In this document: positions 1-5,424 of the stretch, one piece after another
Layout: every line of letters starts with the position of its first letter
Numbering within the stretch: position 1 is the stretch's first letter
NCBI GenBank assembly: GCA_030045295.1
Contig: JASIGD010000164.1
Span: forward strand, 1-6,253
Source: Streptosporangiaceae bacterium
Lineage (GTDB): Bacteria; Actinomycetota; Actinomycetes; Streptosporangiales; Streptosporangiaceae
Length of the DNA: 6,253 nucleotides
Reading direction: 5' to 3'
Program-made: the position numbers and the translations under genes
The notes under the pieces: model-generated
Database searches by the model: none
What the model was told of the DNA's origin: nothing
Seen by the model: the letters and a program-made list of their open reading frames with translations, nothing else

Positions 1-122
1 AGCAGCGCGGCGCCGCCTGCGGTGAGGCCGGCAACGGTCACCTCGGCAGGGCCGAGCCCGCGGACCGACAGAGCCGGCGCGCGCAGCGGCGCGCCGGCCC
101 GGCTGAGATCGCTTCCGGTCAT
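1..122 (-). CDS. possible 5' end of a divergent gene, product unknown (cut by left edge)
   Basis: Reading leftward from an ATG at 120-122, the minus strand stays open to the window edge for 40 codons. About 85% of these have G or C in third position, as in the clear genes here. The peptide begins MTGSDLSRAGAPL and then runs VRGLGPAEVTVAGLTAGGAALL, which could lead into a first membrane segment. The start is weak: only a short AGG lies upstream. A GC-only 10-bp inverted repeat (73-98) lies inside the reading frame and may mean this is untranslated leader instead. Divergence from an ABC exporter operon would suit a sensor kinase, regulator or membrane protein, but no family motif is visible. 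The competing plus-strand frame at 22-243 has no recognisable protein content. Confidence 0.35.
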   Translation of the reverse strand, partial: MTGSDLSRAGAPLRAPALSVRGLGPAEVTVAGLTAGGAAL

Positions 123-248
123 ATACCTGCGCTACCACAGCCGCCAGGGTCTTTCCAGCCGTCCACCCCCGGTAGTAGGCGGAATCATCATTGCGGCCGA
201 CGCGGCGGACGGCAGCGCACGGGCACACTGGGGAACGTCTTAGACGAA

Positions 249-255
249 GAGAGGA
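249..255 (+). promoter_or_regulatory. ribosome binding site of the ABC ATPase gene
   Basis: GAGAGGA lies about 10 bases before the ATG at 265. This supports that start, and the protein then begins directly with the canonical ABC N-terminus IEVRGLTKRYG. No convincing -35/-10 pair was found in the 142 bases upstream (123-264). A small dyad, CGTCT-T-AGACG, sits at 236-246 just before it. Confidence 0.55.
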
Positions 256-264
256 TAGATTCCG

Positions 265-1203
265 ATGATCGAGGTACGGGGGCTCACGAAACGATACGGC
301 GAGAAAGTGGCCGTCAACGACCTGACGTTCGGCGTCGAGCCGGGCAAGGTGACCGGCTTCCTCGGCCCGAACGGCGCCGGCAAGACCACCACGATGCGAT
401 TGATCCTCGGTCTTGACTACCCGGACGCGGGCACGGTCAGCGTGGATGGCCAACGGTACGCCGACCTGCCCAGCCCGATGCGCGAGGTCGGCGCACTGCT
501 CGACGCCACGGCGGTGCACGGCGGGCGCAGCGCCTGCAACCACCTGCTGTGCCTGGCGCAGACCAATAACCTGCCGAGGAAGCGGGTCGACGAGGTGCTC
601 GACCTCGTCGGGCTATCCGAGGTGGCCCGCAAACGGTCTAAGGGTTTCTCCCTCGGCATGAGCCAGCGGCTCGGGATCGCGGCGACGATGCTCGGCGACC
701 CCAAGGTGCTCATGTTCGACGAGCCGGTCAACGGGCTCGACCCTGAAGGCATCTTGTGGATCAGGAACCTGATGAAGGCGCTCGCGGCCGAGGGCCGTAC
801 GGTCTTCGTCTCCAGCCACCTGATGTCGGAAATGGAGAACACCGCTGATCACCTCATCGTGATCGGCAAGGGCAAGCTAATCGCCGACTGCACGATGAAT
901 GAGTTCATCGCCCGGTCATCGGGCGCGGCCGTGCGGGTCCGGACCCCCTCTCCGGATCAGCTCGCGGCCGCGCTCGCCGCCAAGGGCGGTGAGGCTGCCG
1001 CTGACAGCGACGGCACGCTGCTGGTCCGCGGGCTGGCCACCGACGCGATCGGCGACATCGCCTTCGAGCAGGGCATCCGGGTACACGAACTGAGCGCGCT
1101 TCGTGCCTCGCTCGAGGAGGCGTTCATGGAACTTACCGCCGACAGCGTCGAATACCACGCCGGGGTTCCTGACGCGACCGCCACCATCGGAAGTGGGGTC
1201 TGA
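265..1203 (+). CDS. ABC transporter ATP-binding protein, BcrA-like (ABC-2 exporter class)
   Basis: This 312-aa cytoplasmic ATPase should power the permease encoded 3 bases downstream. Visible motifs, in order: Walker A GPNGAGKT (34-41); signature LGMSQ (130-134); Walker B VLMFDE (148-153) with catalytic Glu153; D-loop NGLDPEG (156-162); switch His185 in SSHL. The Q-loop position is acidic (GALLDA, Asp80) where most ABC ATPases have Gln; BcrA-type exporters commonly carry an acidic residue there. The nucleotide-binding domain ends near residue 215. The remaining ~95 residues form the variable C-terminal extension usual in this subfamily. Family members are linked to export of, or self-resistance to, peptide or lipid-active antibiotics, but the substrate here cannot be read from sequence. 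All catalytic residues are present, so it should be functional. Confidence 0.95.
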   Translation: MIEVRGLTKRYGEKVAVNDLTFGVEPGKVTGFLGPNGAGKTTTMRLILGLDYPDAGTVSVDGQRYADLPSPMREVGALLDATAVHGGRSACNHLLCLAQTNNLPRKRVDEVLDLVGLSEVARKRSKGFSLGMSQRLGIAATMLGDPKVLMFDEPVNGLDPEGILWIRNLMKALAAEGRTVFVSSHLMSEMENTADHLIVIGKGKLIADCTMNEFIARSSGAAVRVRTPSPDQLAAALAAKGGEAAADSDGTLLVRGLATDAIGDIAFEQGIRVHELSALRASLEEAFMELTADSVEYHAGVPDATATIGSGV

Positions 1204-1206
1204 ACG

Positions 1207-2127
1207 ATGCCTAACGTCACCGCTTCGAGCCTGCGGCTGACCGCGCTGCCGCCGGCGACCGGCCGGGCTGGGCTGGGCGGCGCGATCCGCTCGGAGTTCA
1301 CCAAGCTGCGCTCGGTCCGCTCCACGTACTGGACGATCGCGGCGCTGGTCGTTGTCAGCGTCGGCTTCGCGGCCATCGCCGGCTTCGCCATCGCCAATAA
1401 CCTCCACAACAACCCGGCGAACAAGGCGGGGATGGACGCGACCCAGGCCTCGCTGGGCGCCTTCTTCGAGCTGGGCCAGCTGATTATCGCCGTGCTGGGC
1501 GTGCTGGTGATCACGTCCGAGTACTCCACCGGGATGATCCGCACCTCGCTGACCGCGATGCCGCGGCGCGGCACGGTATACGCCGCGAAGCTGATCGTGT
1601 TCACCACGGTGACCCTGGTCGTCTCGCTGATCACCTCGTTCATCACGTTCTTCGTCGGCCAGGCGGCCATGGCAGGCTCCGGGGTGAGCGCCTCGCTGTT
1701 CCACTCCATCACCATCCCGGCGAACGCGGTCCAGAACGGCTCGCCGAAGAACGTGACGTTCAGCGGCACCATCGTGATCTCCCCGGGCACGGTGCTTACC
1801 GCGATCATCGGCACCGCGCTGTTCGTGACGGTCGTCGGGCTGATCGCGTTCGGCCTCGGCTCGATCATCAGGCACACCGCCGGCGCGATCACCTCGGCGA
1901 TCGGCCTGATGTTCGTCATCCCGATCATCGTGCAGCTGCTGCCGAACACCTGGCGCTGGGACGTCGTGCGGTTCTTCCCCGACGCGGCCGGCCGGGTGCT
2001 CTCGGTGACCGTTGGCCAGCACAACCCGCACCTGTGGTCGGCGTGGCCGCAGTTCGGTGTGACACTGGTCTACGCCGCCGTGCTCCTGGGGGTCGGTGCC
2101 TACCTGTTCCGCAAGCGCGACGCCTAA
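1207..2127 (+). CDS. ABC-2 type transporter permease subunit
   Basis: This 306-aa integral membrane protein is the transmembrane partner of the preceding ATPase. The start codon lies 3 bases after the ATPase stop, with a GGAAGTGGGG ribosome site (1189-1198) inside the end of the ATPase gene, so the two are translationally linked. A soluble N-terminal region (1-40) contains the coupling-helix-like segment IRSEFTKLRSVRSTYW. Hydrophobic segments follow at about 43-64, 84-104, 124-154, 194-217, 225-246 and 284-301, giving six predicted helices. The motif SEYSTGMIR (104-112), typical of actinobacterial ABC-2 permeases, follows the second helix. The large loop between helices 3 and 4 (155-193) is probably extracytoplasmic. 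It ends in a short basic tail, FRKRDA. Length and layout are normal for a full-length family member. Substrate unknown. Confidence 0.93.
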   Translation: MPNVTASSLRLTALPPATGRAGLGGAIRSEFTKLRSVRSTYWTIAALVVVSVGFAAIAGFAIANNLHNNPANKAGMDATQASLGAFFELGQLIIAVLGVLVITSEYSTGMIRTSLTAMPRRGTVYAAKLIVFTTVTLVVSLITSFITFFVGQAAMAGSGVSASLFHSITIPANAVQNGSPKNVTFSGTIVISPGTVLTAIIGTALFVTVVGLIAFGLGSIIRHTAGAITSAIGLMFVIPIIVQLLPNTWRWDVVRFFPDAAGRVLSVTVGQHNPHLWSAWPQFGVTLVYAAVLLGVGAYLFRKRDA

Positions 2128-2142
2128 CAACGAATGTCTTCC

Positions 2143-2183
2143 GTCAGCGGGGGCCGTCGCGACCGTGCCCGCCCCCCGCTGAC
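2143..2183. terminator. stem-loop terminator in a convergent gap
   Basis: A perfect 11-bp inverted repeat, GTCAGCGGGGG (2143-2153) and CCCCCGCTGAC (2173-2183), encloses a 19-base loop that itself contains the palindrome GTCGCGAC. It starts 16 bases after the permease stop and lies 52 bases beyond the stop of the convergent DUF3052-like gene. No T-tract follows on either strand, which is common for terminators in high-GC actinomycetes. It may act in both directions. Strong stem and position; termination itself is inferred. Confidence 0.7.
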
Positions 2184-2234
2184 CACCCGGCCTTCCCTGC
2201 AGCCGGTATCGATGACGGCTCCCGGGCCCGGTCT

Positions 2235-2576
2235 CTACTGCTTCGCCGGGCGGAAACGCAACGCGGACCAGGTGTCGTCGATTGACACCTGGCGGACAGG
2301 CTGCACGCCACGGCCGGCCAGCGCCGTGACGAGCCGGTCGCGGTTGAGATCTGTCCCGAGCCGGCCGCCCTTGGGATAGCCGATCCACGCCAGGCGATCC
2401 GCACGCGCCGCCGCCACCGCCTGCTCTGCCGAACCCAGGTCCTCCTGCCGGACGACGAAAACGACCACCGCGTCGGCGTCTGCGGCGGTAACCGTCGCCA
2501 CCACGCCCGGCAGCACCAGGCCCGGCGGCGGGTTAAGGACCGCCACCGACTGCCCGGGCCTGAGTTGCAGCCTCAT
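2235..2576 (-). CDS. DUF3052-like conserved hypothetical protein
   Basis: A small soluble protein of 113 aa from the ATG at 2574-2576. The N-terminal part LRPGQSVAVLNPPPG is followed by a hydrophobic strand (AVVVFVV), then WIGYPKGG, TDLNRDRL and the C-terminal block VSIDDTWSALRFRP. These blocks match my memory of the DUF3052 family, widespread in actinobacteria, with no established biochemical role. The start is uncertain. ATG at 2576 puts the conserved core right at the N-terminus but has only a distant GAGGG, 13 bases away. ATG at 2588 adds MDVS but its GAGGG is a single base away. A TTG at 2624 has no ribosome site. The 2576 ATG lies inside the 3' arm of a perfect 15-bp inverted repeat, and the 2588 ATG lies in its loop. 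It is convergent with the ABC operon and monocistronic as far as can be seen. Confidence 0.8.
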   Translation of the reverse strand: MRLQLRPGQSVAVLNPPPGLVLPGVVATVTAADADAVVVFVVRQEDLGSAEQAVAAARADRLAWIGYPKGGRLGTDLNRDRLVTALAGRGVQPVRQVSIDDTWSALRFRPAKQ

Positions 2577-2607
2577 GCTGACATCCATGCCCTCAGCATG
2601 AGGCTGC
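2567..2607 (-). promoter_or_regulatory. 15-bp inverted repeat over the DUF3052-like start codon
   Basis: GCAGCCTCATGCTGA (2567-2581) and TCAGCATGAGGCTGC (2593-2607) are perfect reverse complements around an 11-base loop. In the minus-strand mRNA, the AUG at 2576 lies in the 3' arm, and the loop holds GGG and the in-frame AUG at 2588. If transcribed, the hairpin could mask translation initiation. If it acts as DNA, it is a long dyad suited to a dimeric repressor. The sequence shows the repeat directly; the function is inferred. Confidence 0.65.
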
Positions 2608-2784
2608 CCGGCCGGACGCGGCAACCCACGCCAGACCGGGCGGCGCTCACGACTGGTCCGACGCCGTGGGCGCTCACGCTTTCAGCTGTCCGCAGGGCGT
2701 GTAACCGCCCGGGCGCGCTCGCAGGCCCCGCCATTGTCGCCCTCTGCCTGCCGGAGCGCGGCTGACGTGGGACAAACTGAACTG

Positions 2785-3084
2785 ATGAGGGTCGTCGTGA
2801 CGCGAATCGGCCCGGACGGCACGATGGATCGCCGGATGGTTGACACCGCCGCGTCCAGCGAACGCGGCCCGTGGGAGGAACTCATCACGCGCGCCGTGGC
2901 TGACCCGCCGCCCTACCGGCCGATTCCGGAGGGTGCGGTCTACCATCTTCGCGTCGATGAGCAGGTCATGCTGGTCACCGAGCACGACCTGTCCGGAGCG
3001 CTGTACGACCTGGTCACCGCCGTACTCGCCATCGGCGAGGCGCTACATTTAGGCGGTCGCCAGCCGCCGAGAGGGCGCTGCTAG
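2785..3084 (+). CDS. small protein resembling protealysin inhibitor emfourin
   Basis: A 99-aa protein without signal peptide or membrane segment. It starts MRVVVTRIGPDG, has a middle region with WEELITRAV and a proline-rich stretch DPPPYRPIP, then strands GAVYHLRVDEQVMLVTEHDLSG and a terminal helix ALYDLVTAVLAIGEA. This order (strand, W-containing helix, two strands, amphipathic helix, ~100 aa) resembles emfourin, a proteinaceous inhibitor of M4 metallopeptidases. No protease gene is adjacent, and the assignment rests on overall pattern only. The ATG at 2785 is preferred over a TTG at 2734 because homology-like sequence begins there. Its ribosome site is poor (GTGGGA about 12 bases upstream), so translation could be weak or leaderless. 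Codon 89 is TTA (3049-3051), and the tail after it (GGRQPPRGRC) looks unconserved. Confidence 0.6.
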   Translation: MRVVVTRIGPDGTMDRRMVDTAASSERGPWEELITRAVADPPPYRPIPEGAVYHLRVDEQVMLVTEHDLSGALYDLVTAVLAIGEALHLGGRQPPRGRC

Positions 3085-3090
3085 CCGGCG

Positions 3091-3125
3091 CCCCAGGTAT
3101 GGGGACGACTTAAGGTACGCGTCCC
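3091..3125. terminator. weak overlapping hairpins in a convergent gap
   Basis: CCCCA-GGTA-TGGGG (3091-3104) begins 6 bases after the emfourin-like stop. It overlaps a second dyad, GGGACG (3102-3107) with CGTCCC (3120-3125). The two structures cannot form together. Both are short and lack T-tracts, so this is only a candidate terminator between the convergent emfourin-like and VOC genes. Confidence 0.3.
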
Positions 3126-3251
3126 ACGAACCGCCTTATCCGCGGACATCTGGTCAACGCCCAGACCAACCCGCCCCAGGACGTCGACGGCCTGATCACC
3201 CCGGCGGCCGGCTCGGACGCCAGCCGCCTGCGCGTGGTGGCCGTGCGGGAG
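3114..3251 (+). other. coding-like stretch without a start, possible gene remnant
   Basis: After a TAA at 3111-3113, the plus strand reads open and protein-like through NRLIRGHLVNAQTNPPQD, then DGLITPAAGSDASRLRVVAVRE, before running antisense into the VOC gene. There is no credible start codon or ribosome site, and the open frame continuing to 3857 is a shadow of the minus-strand genes. The amino-acid composition looks more like a true soluble protein than random GC-rich translation, so it may be the relic of a decayed gene. I do not recognise the family. Confidence 0.25.
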
Positions 3252-3671
3252 TCAGCGCAGTTCCTGGATGCGGACCAGGTTGCCGGCGGGGTCGCGGAAT
3301 GCGCAGTCGCGGTCCCCCCAGTACTGCTCCATCGGCTCTTGGACGACCTCGGCGCCACCAGCCTGCACCCTCTCGAAGGCGCCATCGAGGTCCTTCGTGG
3401 CCAGCATGATCCAGCCAAAGGTGCCCTTCGCCATCATCTCGACGATGGTCCGGCGCTCGCCGTCGGTGATGCCGGGGTCGGCTGCCGGCGGCGCCAGCAG
3501 GATAGACGTGCCCGGCTGGCCTGGCGGCCCGACAGTGATCCAGCGCATCTCGCCGGAACCCACGTCCTTGCGGACCTCGAAACCGAGAAGGTCGCGGTAA
3601 AAGGCCAGGGAGGCCTCGGGGTCGGTATGGGGGAGGGGCGTCGTGTGGATACTCAAGTCCATGGTGGTCAT
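3252..3671 (-). CDS. VOC superfamily (glyoxalase/bleomycin-resistance fold) protein
   Basis: A 139-aa cytoplasmic protein with one vicinal-oxygen-chelate domain built from two beta-alpha-beta-beta-beta halves. The first half contains IHTTPLPHTDPEASLAFYRD (8-27) and LLGFEVRKD. The second contains GWIMLATKDLDGAFERVQ, and the block WGDRDCAFRDPAGNLVRIQE (118-137) ends in Glu137 at the usual metal-ligand position; His9 may be the matching early ligand. Members include glyoxalases, dioxygenases and drug-binding resistance proteins; this one cannot be assigned a substrate. ATG at 3671 gives MTTMDLS; ATG at 3662 is an equally possible start. Neither has a Shine-Dalgarno sequence. It follows the pentapeptide-repeat gene by 58 bases on the same strand, with an 8-bp inverted repeat in the gap, so it may be cotranscribed with it or have its own control. 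Confidence 0.88.
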   Translation of the reverse strand: MTTMDLSIHTTPLPHTDPEASLAFYRDLLGFEVRKDVGSGEMRWITVGPPGQPGTSILLAPPAADPGITDGERRTIVEMMAKGTFGWIMLATKDLDGAFERVQAGGAEVVQEPMEQYWGDRDCAFRDPAGNLVRIQELR

Positions 3672-3729
3672 GGTAAGACCGGCGCGGCGGCGGGTGCTTC
3701 TCGATTCCTGACCGGTCTTCGGCGTGAGC

Positions 3730-4596
3730 TCAGCGATGTGGCTGGTCTTTCTCTGCCATCTCGGCGCTGGTGCCTGCCGCTATCAGCTGACCAGAGCCAG
3801 CGTGCCGTTGCCAGCCCGGCGGGATTGGCCCACCTACTGGCCACAGGGCGCCGGTGAGGTCCGCGCCGGTGAACACCGTACGGGAAACGACCGCGCCGGC
3901 GAGATCGGCATCGGTGAGGTCCGCGCCGGTAAGGTCCGCGCCATCGAGATTGGCGCTGGTAAGCCTGGCGCCGCCCAGGTCTGTGCCGGAAAGGTCCGCG
4001 CGGACGAGCTTCGCGGCGAGCAGATCCGCCCGGGCGAGGACCGCGTGGGCGAGGACCGCGCCGGTCAGGTCGGCGCCGGTCAGGTCGGCGCCGGTGAGGT
4101 CGGCGCCAGCCAGGTCAACGGGTCTCAGGTCGCGCTCGGCAACACGGCGCCCGACAACGGTGATGGCTGCCTGAACGTCGGTCCGCGGCGATCGTTCCCC
4201 GGCCTGGCCGCCGGGACCGGATGGCGGCCGGTGCTGGCGAGAGCGCTCCCGGATGAAGGCGGCGAGCGTCTCCATCACGGCGGGGTGGTGGCTGGGCGAG
4301 TCGCGGGCGATGCGCTCCAGCGCGCCGATGCCGCCGATACGCACGTTAAGCTCCGCACAGCCAAGCTGCTCCTGCGCCTGGGCGTAGCGGCCGGTCACCT
4401 GCCCGGCGCGGGACCGGGCAACGCTCCGCGCAATGAATACCAGTGCGCCGGCGGCGAGCAGCCCGGCGCCAAGTGCCAGCAGCCGGCCGCGCCCGTAGGC
4501 CCGCGCTGCCGCGGGTGCCAGTCCCCCGGCCGCGATCCCGCCCGGCGTCCACTCCAGGCGCCGCTGCGAAGCAGCCCACCGCTTTATCACGGGCAC
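3730..4596 (-). CDS. membrane-anchored pentapeptide-repeat protein
   Basis: From the GTG at 4594-4596 this encodes 288 aa. A short basic N-terminal region is followed by one hydrophobic segment at about 39-56 (LLALGAGLLAAGALVFIA). Next comes the segment VTGRYAQAQEQLG...RIGGIGALERIARDSP...METLAAFIRE (67-117), a membrane-proximal domain that commonly precedes pentapeptide repeats in actinobacteria. A hydrophilic linker leads to nineteen consecutive A(D/N)LxG-type repeats whose central Leu (once Val, once Phe) recurs every five residues from 157 to 247 with no break. The C-terminal block PIPPGWQRHAGSGQLIAAG is also typical of these proteins. The repeats should fold as a right-handed four-sided beta-helix of nearly five coils. 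Some family members mimic DNA and protect gyrase, but a membrane-tethered form suggests a different, unknown role. The start is uncertain: no ribosome site precedes 4596, and a GTG at 4683 would add 29 arginine-rich residues. Confidence 0.88.
   Translation of the reverse strand: MPVIKRWAASQRRLEWTPGGIAAGGLAPAAARAYGRGRLLALGAGLLAAGALVFIARSVARSRAGQVTGRYAQAQEQLGCAELNVRIGGIGALERIARDSPSHHPAVMETLAAFIRERSRQHRPPSGPGGQAGERSPRTDVQAAITVVGRRVAERDLRPVDLAGADLTGADLTGADLTGAVLAHAVLARADLLAAKLVRADLSGTDLGGARLTSANLDGADLTGADLTDADLAGAVVSRTVFTGADLTGALWPVGGPIPPGWQRHAGSGQLIAAGTSAEMAEKDQPHR
3850..4134 (-). repeat. 15-bp tandem coding repeats (19 pentapeptides)
   Basis: Nineteen tandem 15-bp units encode the pentapeptide helix. 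At the DNA level, units such as GCCGGTGAGGTCGGC (read on the plus strand) are nearly identical around 4060-4110 and diverge toward both ends. This suggests recent unit duplication in the N-terminal repeats. The low-complexity array also keeps antisense frames open, producing long spurious plus-strand ORFs. Confidence 0.85.
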
Positions 4597-4833
4597 GACG
4601 TTAGGGGAACGCGCCCGGCTGCGCGGACCTTTTCGCCGACAACGTCTGCGCCCAGGTTCCCGGCGTTCCTCACAGCCGGGCACACCGGGACGGAGATCAA
4701 GCCGCGAGCGCAGCGCTTACCCCCTTGGCCGCCACCCCCGTCTTCGCCGCCTTCACCGCTGCCGCCGGTGACCCGCATCCGCCCGGCCGCCGGCATCGAC
4801 GCCCAGGAGCGGATCGTGGGCGTGCTGCGCTTC

Positions 4834-4933
4834 CTACCAGGTGGGGATGAGGCCGCCCGCGGGTGACCGCCAGCCCGATTCCCCGGCTGGCCCCCGTGAC
4901 GACCGCAGCCTGCCCGCTGAGGCGCAGGTCCAT
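4834..4933 (-). pseudogene. short-chain dehydrogenase/reductase remnant with internal deletion
   Basis: An ATG at 4931-4933, behind an excellent ribosome site, opens a typical SDR N-terminus: MDLRLSGQAAVVTGASRGIG with the dinucleotide-binding motif TGxxxGIG at 13-20, then LAVTR. Immediately afterward, in another frame, the sequence reads GGLIPTW and stop (TAG, 4834-4836), which looks like the usual SDR C-terminal tail. The ~200 or more residues between, including the catalytic Ser-Tyr-Lys region, are missing. I infer one internal deletion with its junction at about 4853-4861, which also shifts the frame. Translation from the ATG would run out of frame to a stop at 4697-4699, giving a 78-aa protein with no enzymatic core. 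It lies 37 bases downstream of the SnoaL-like gene, so it was once the second gene of that operon. Confidence 0.8.
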
Positions 4934-4938
4934 GATGT

Positions 4939-4948
4939 CCCTCCTTCC
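4939..4948 (-). promoter_or_regulatory. strong ribosome binding site of the dead SDR gene
   Basis: GGAAGGAGGG on the minus strand contains AAGGAG seven bases before the ATG at 4933. It is the best Shine-Dalgarno match in the window, showing that translation signals outlived the coding region and that the loss is probably recent. Confidence 0.8.
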
Positions 4949-4970
4949 GCCGCCAACCCAGCCCCGGCGC

Positions 4971-5408
4971 TCAGGCGGCGTGCACGACGTCCGGCAGGTA
5001 CCCGATCTGCTTGAGGATCCCGAACTGGTCCTGGATCGTCAGGATCTCGGTGACCTTCCCGTTCCGGAAGTGCCAGATCGCCGTGTCGCGCACTTCGACC
5101 GGCTTGCCGGTCGCGGCCACGCCGCCGTACGGGCCGGTATGGGTCCCCCGCCACATGAGGGTCACGGCAAGCTTGTCTCCCGTGGCGAACATGTCCACAA
5201 TGCTCGTGGTCACATCGGGGAAGCCCGTCAGCCGCTCGCGGATCCTGCCCACCGGCCCGGCCACCCCGACGTGGACGCCGTTGGTCCGCAGGTCCTCGCT
5301 GAAGATGTCATCGGCCAGCGCGAGATTGCCGGTCCATCCCTCGGTGAACCACCGCTCGGCTATCTGCATGTACCGCTCGCTGGTTTCCAGCTCGGCGGAG
5401 CTCGTCAT
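4971..5408 (-). CDS. SnoaL-like / ester cyclase family protein (NTF2-like fold)
   Basis: A 145-aa soluble protein of the NTF2-like fold. It begins with a helical region (SERYMQIAERWFTEGW, 10-25), then LADDIFSEDLRTNG, a loop-helix GPVGRIRERLTGFPDV, and strands around AVTLMWRGTHTGPYGG (81-96). The segment TGKPVEVRDTAIWHFRNGKV (100-119) and TEILTIQDQFGILKQIG close the cone. The RGTHTG...GTAxTGKxVxVR pattern is typical of SnoaL-like proteins, which include polyketide cyclases and many unassigned small-molecule enzymes. Length is normal and no domain is missing. The start is well supported by AGGAG (5414-5418), five bases before the ATG. An SDR remnant follows 37 bases later, so the original unit was probably SnoaL-SDR. 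No polyketide synthase is present here, so cyclase activity should not be assumed. Confidence 0.9.
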   Translation of the reverse strand: MTSSAELETSERYMQIAERWFTEGWTGNLALADDIFSEDLRTNGVHVGVAGPVGRIRERLTGFPDVTTSIVDMFATGDKLAVTLMWRGTHTGPYGGVAATGKPVEVRDTAIWHFRNGKVTEILTIQDQFGILKQIGYLPDVVHAA

Positions 5409-5424
5409 GACGTCTCCTCTTGCC

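Noticed and set aside
22..243. 73-codon plus-strand frame before the ABC operon
   Set aside because: Arg/Pro/Ser-rich translation, no ribosome site, no family motif; the minus-strand frame over 1-122 looks more protein-like.
916..2388. Long minus-strand open frame of 490 codons
   Set aside because: It lies antisense to the well-supported ABC ATPase and permease genes; its Arg/Gly/His-rich translation is typical of a GC-rich shadow frame.
3724..4866. Long plus-strand open frame of 380 codons with repeated GEVRAGKVRA-like sequence
   Set aside because: It is antisense to the pentapeptide-repeat gene. The 15-bp periodicity keeps several frames open, and the translation matches no family.
4697..4933. 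Genuine 78-aa protein starting with an SDR nucleotide-binding motif
   Set aside because: After about residue 25 the sequence is low-complexity and lacks any SDR fold element, while the normal SDR tail appears in another frame. A deletion pseudogene explains this better.
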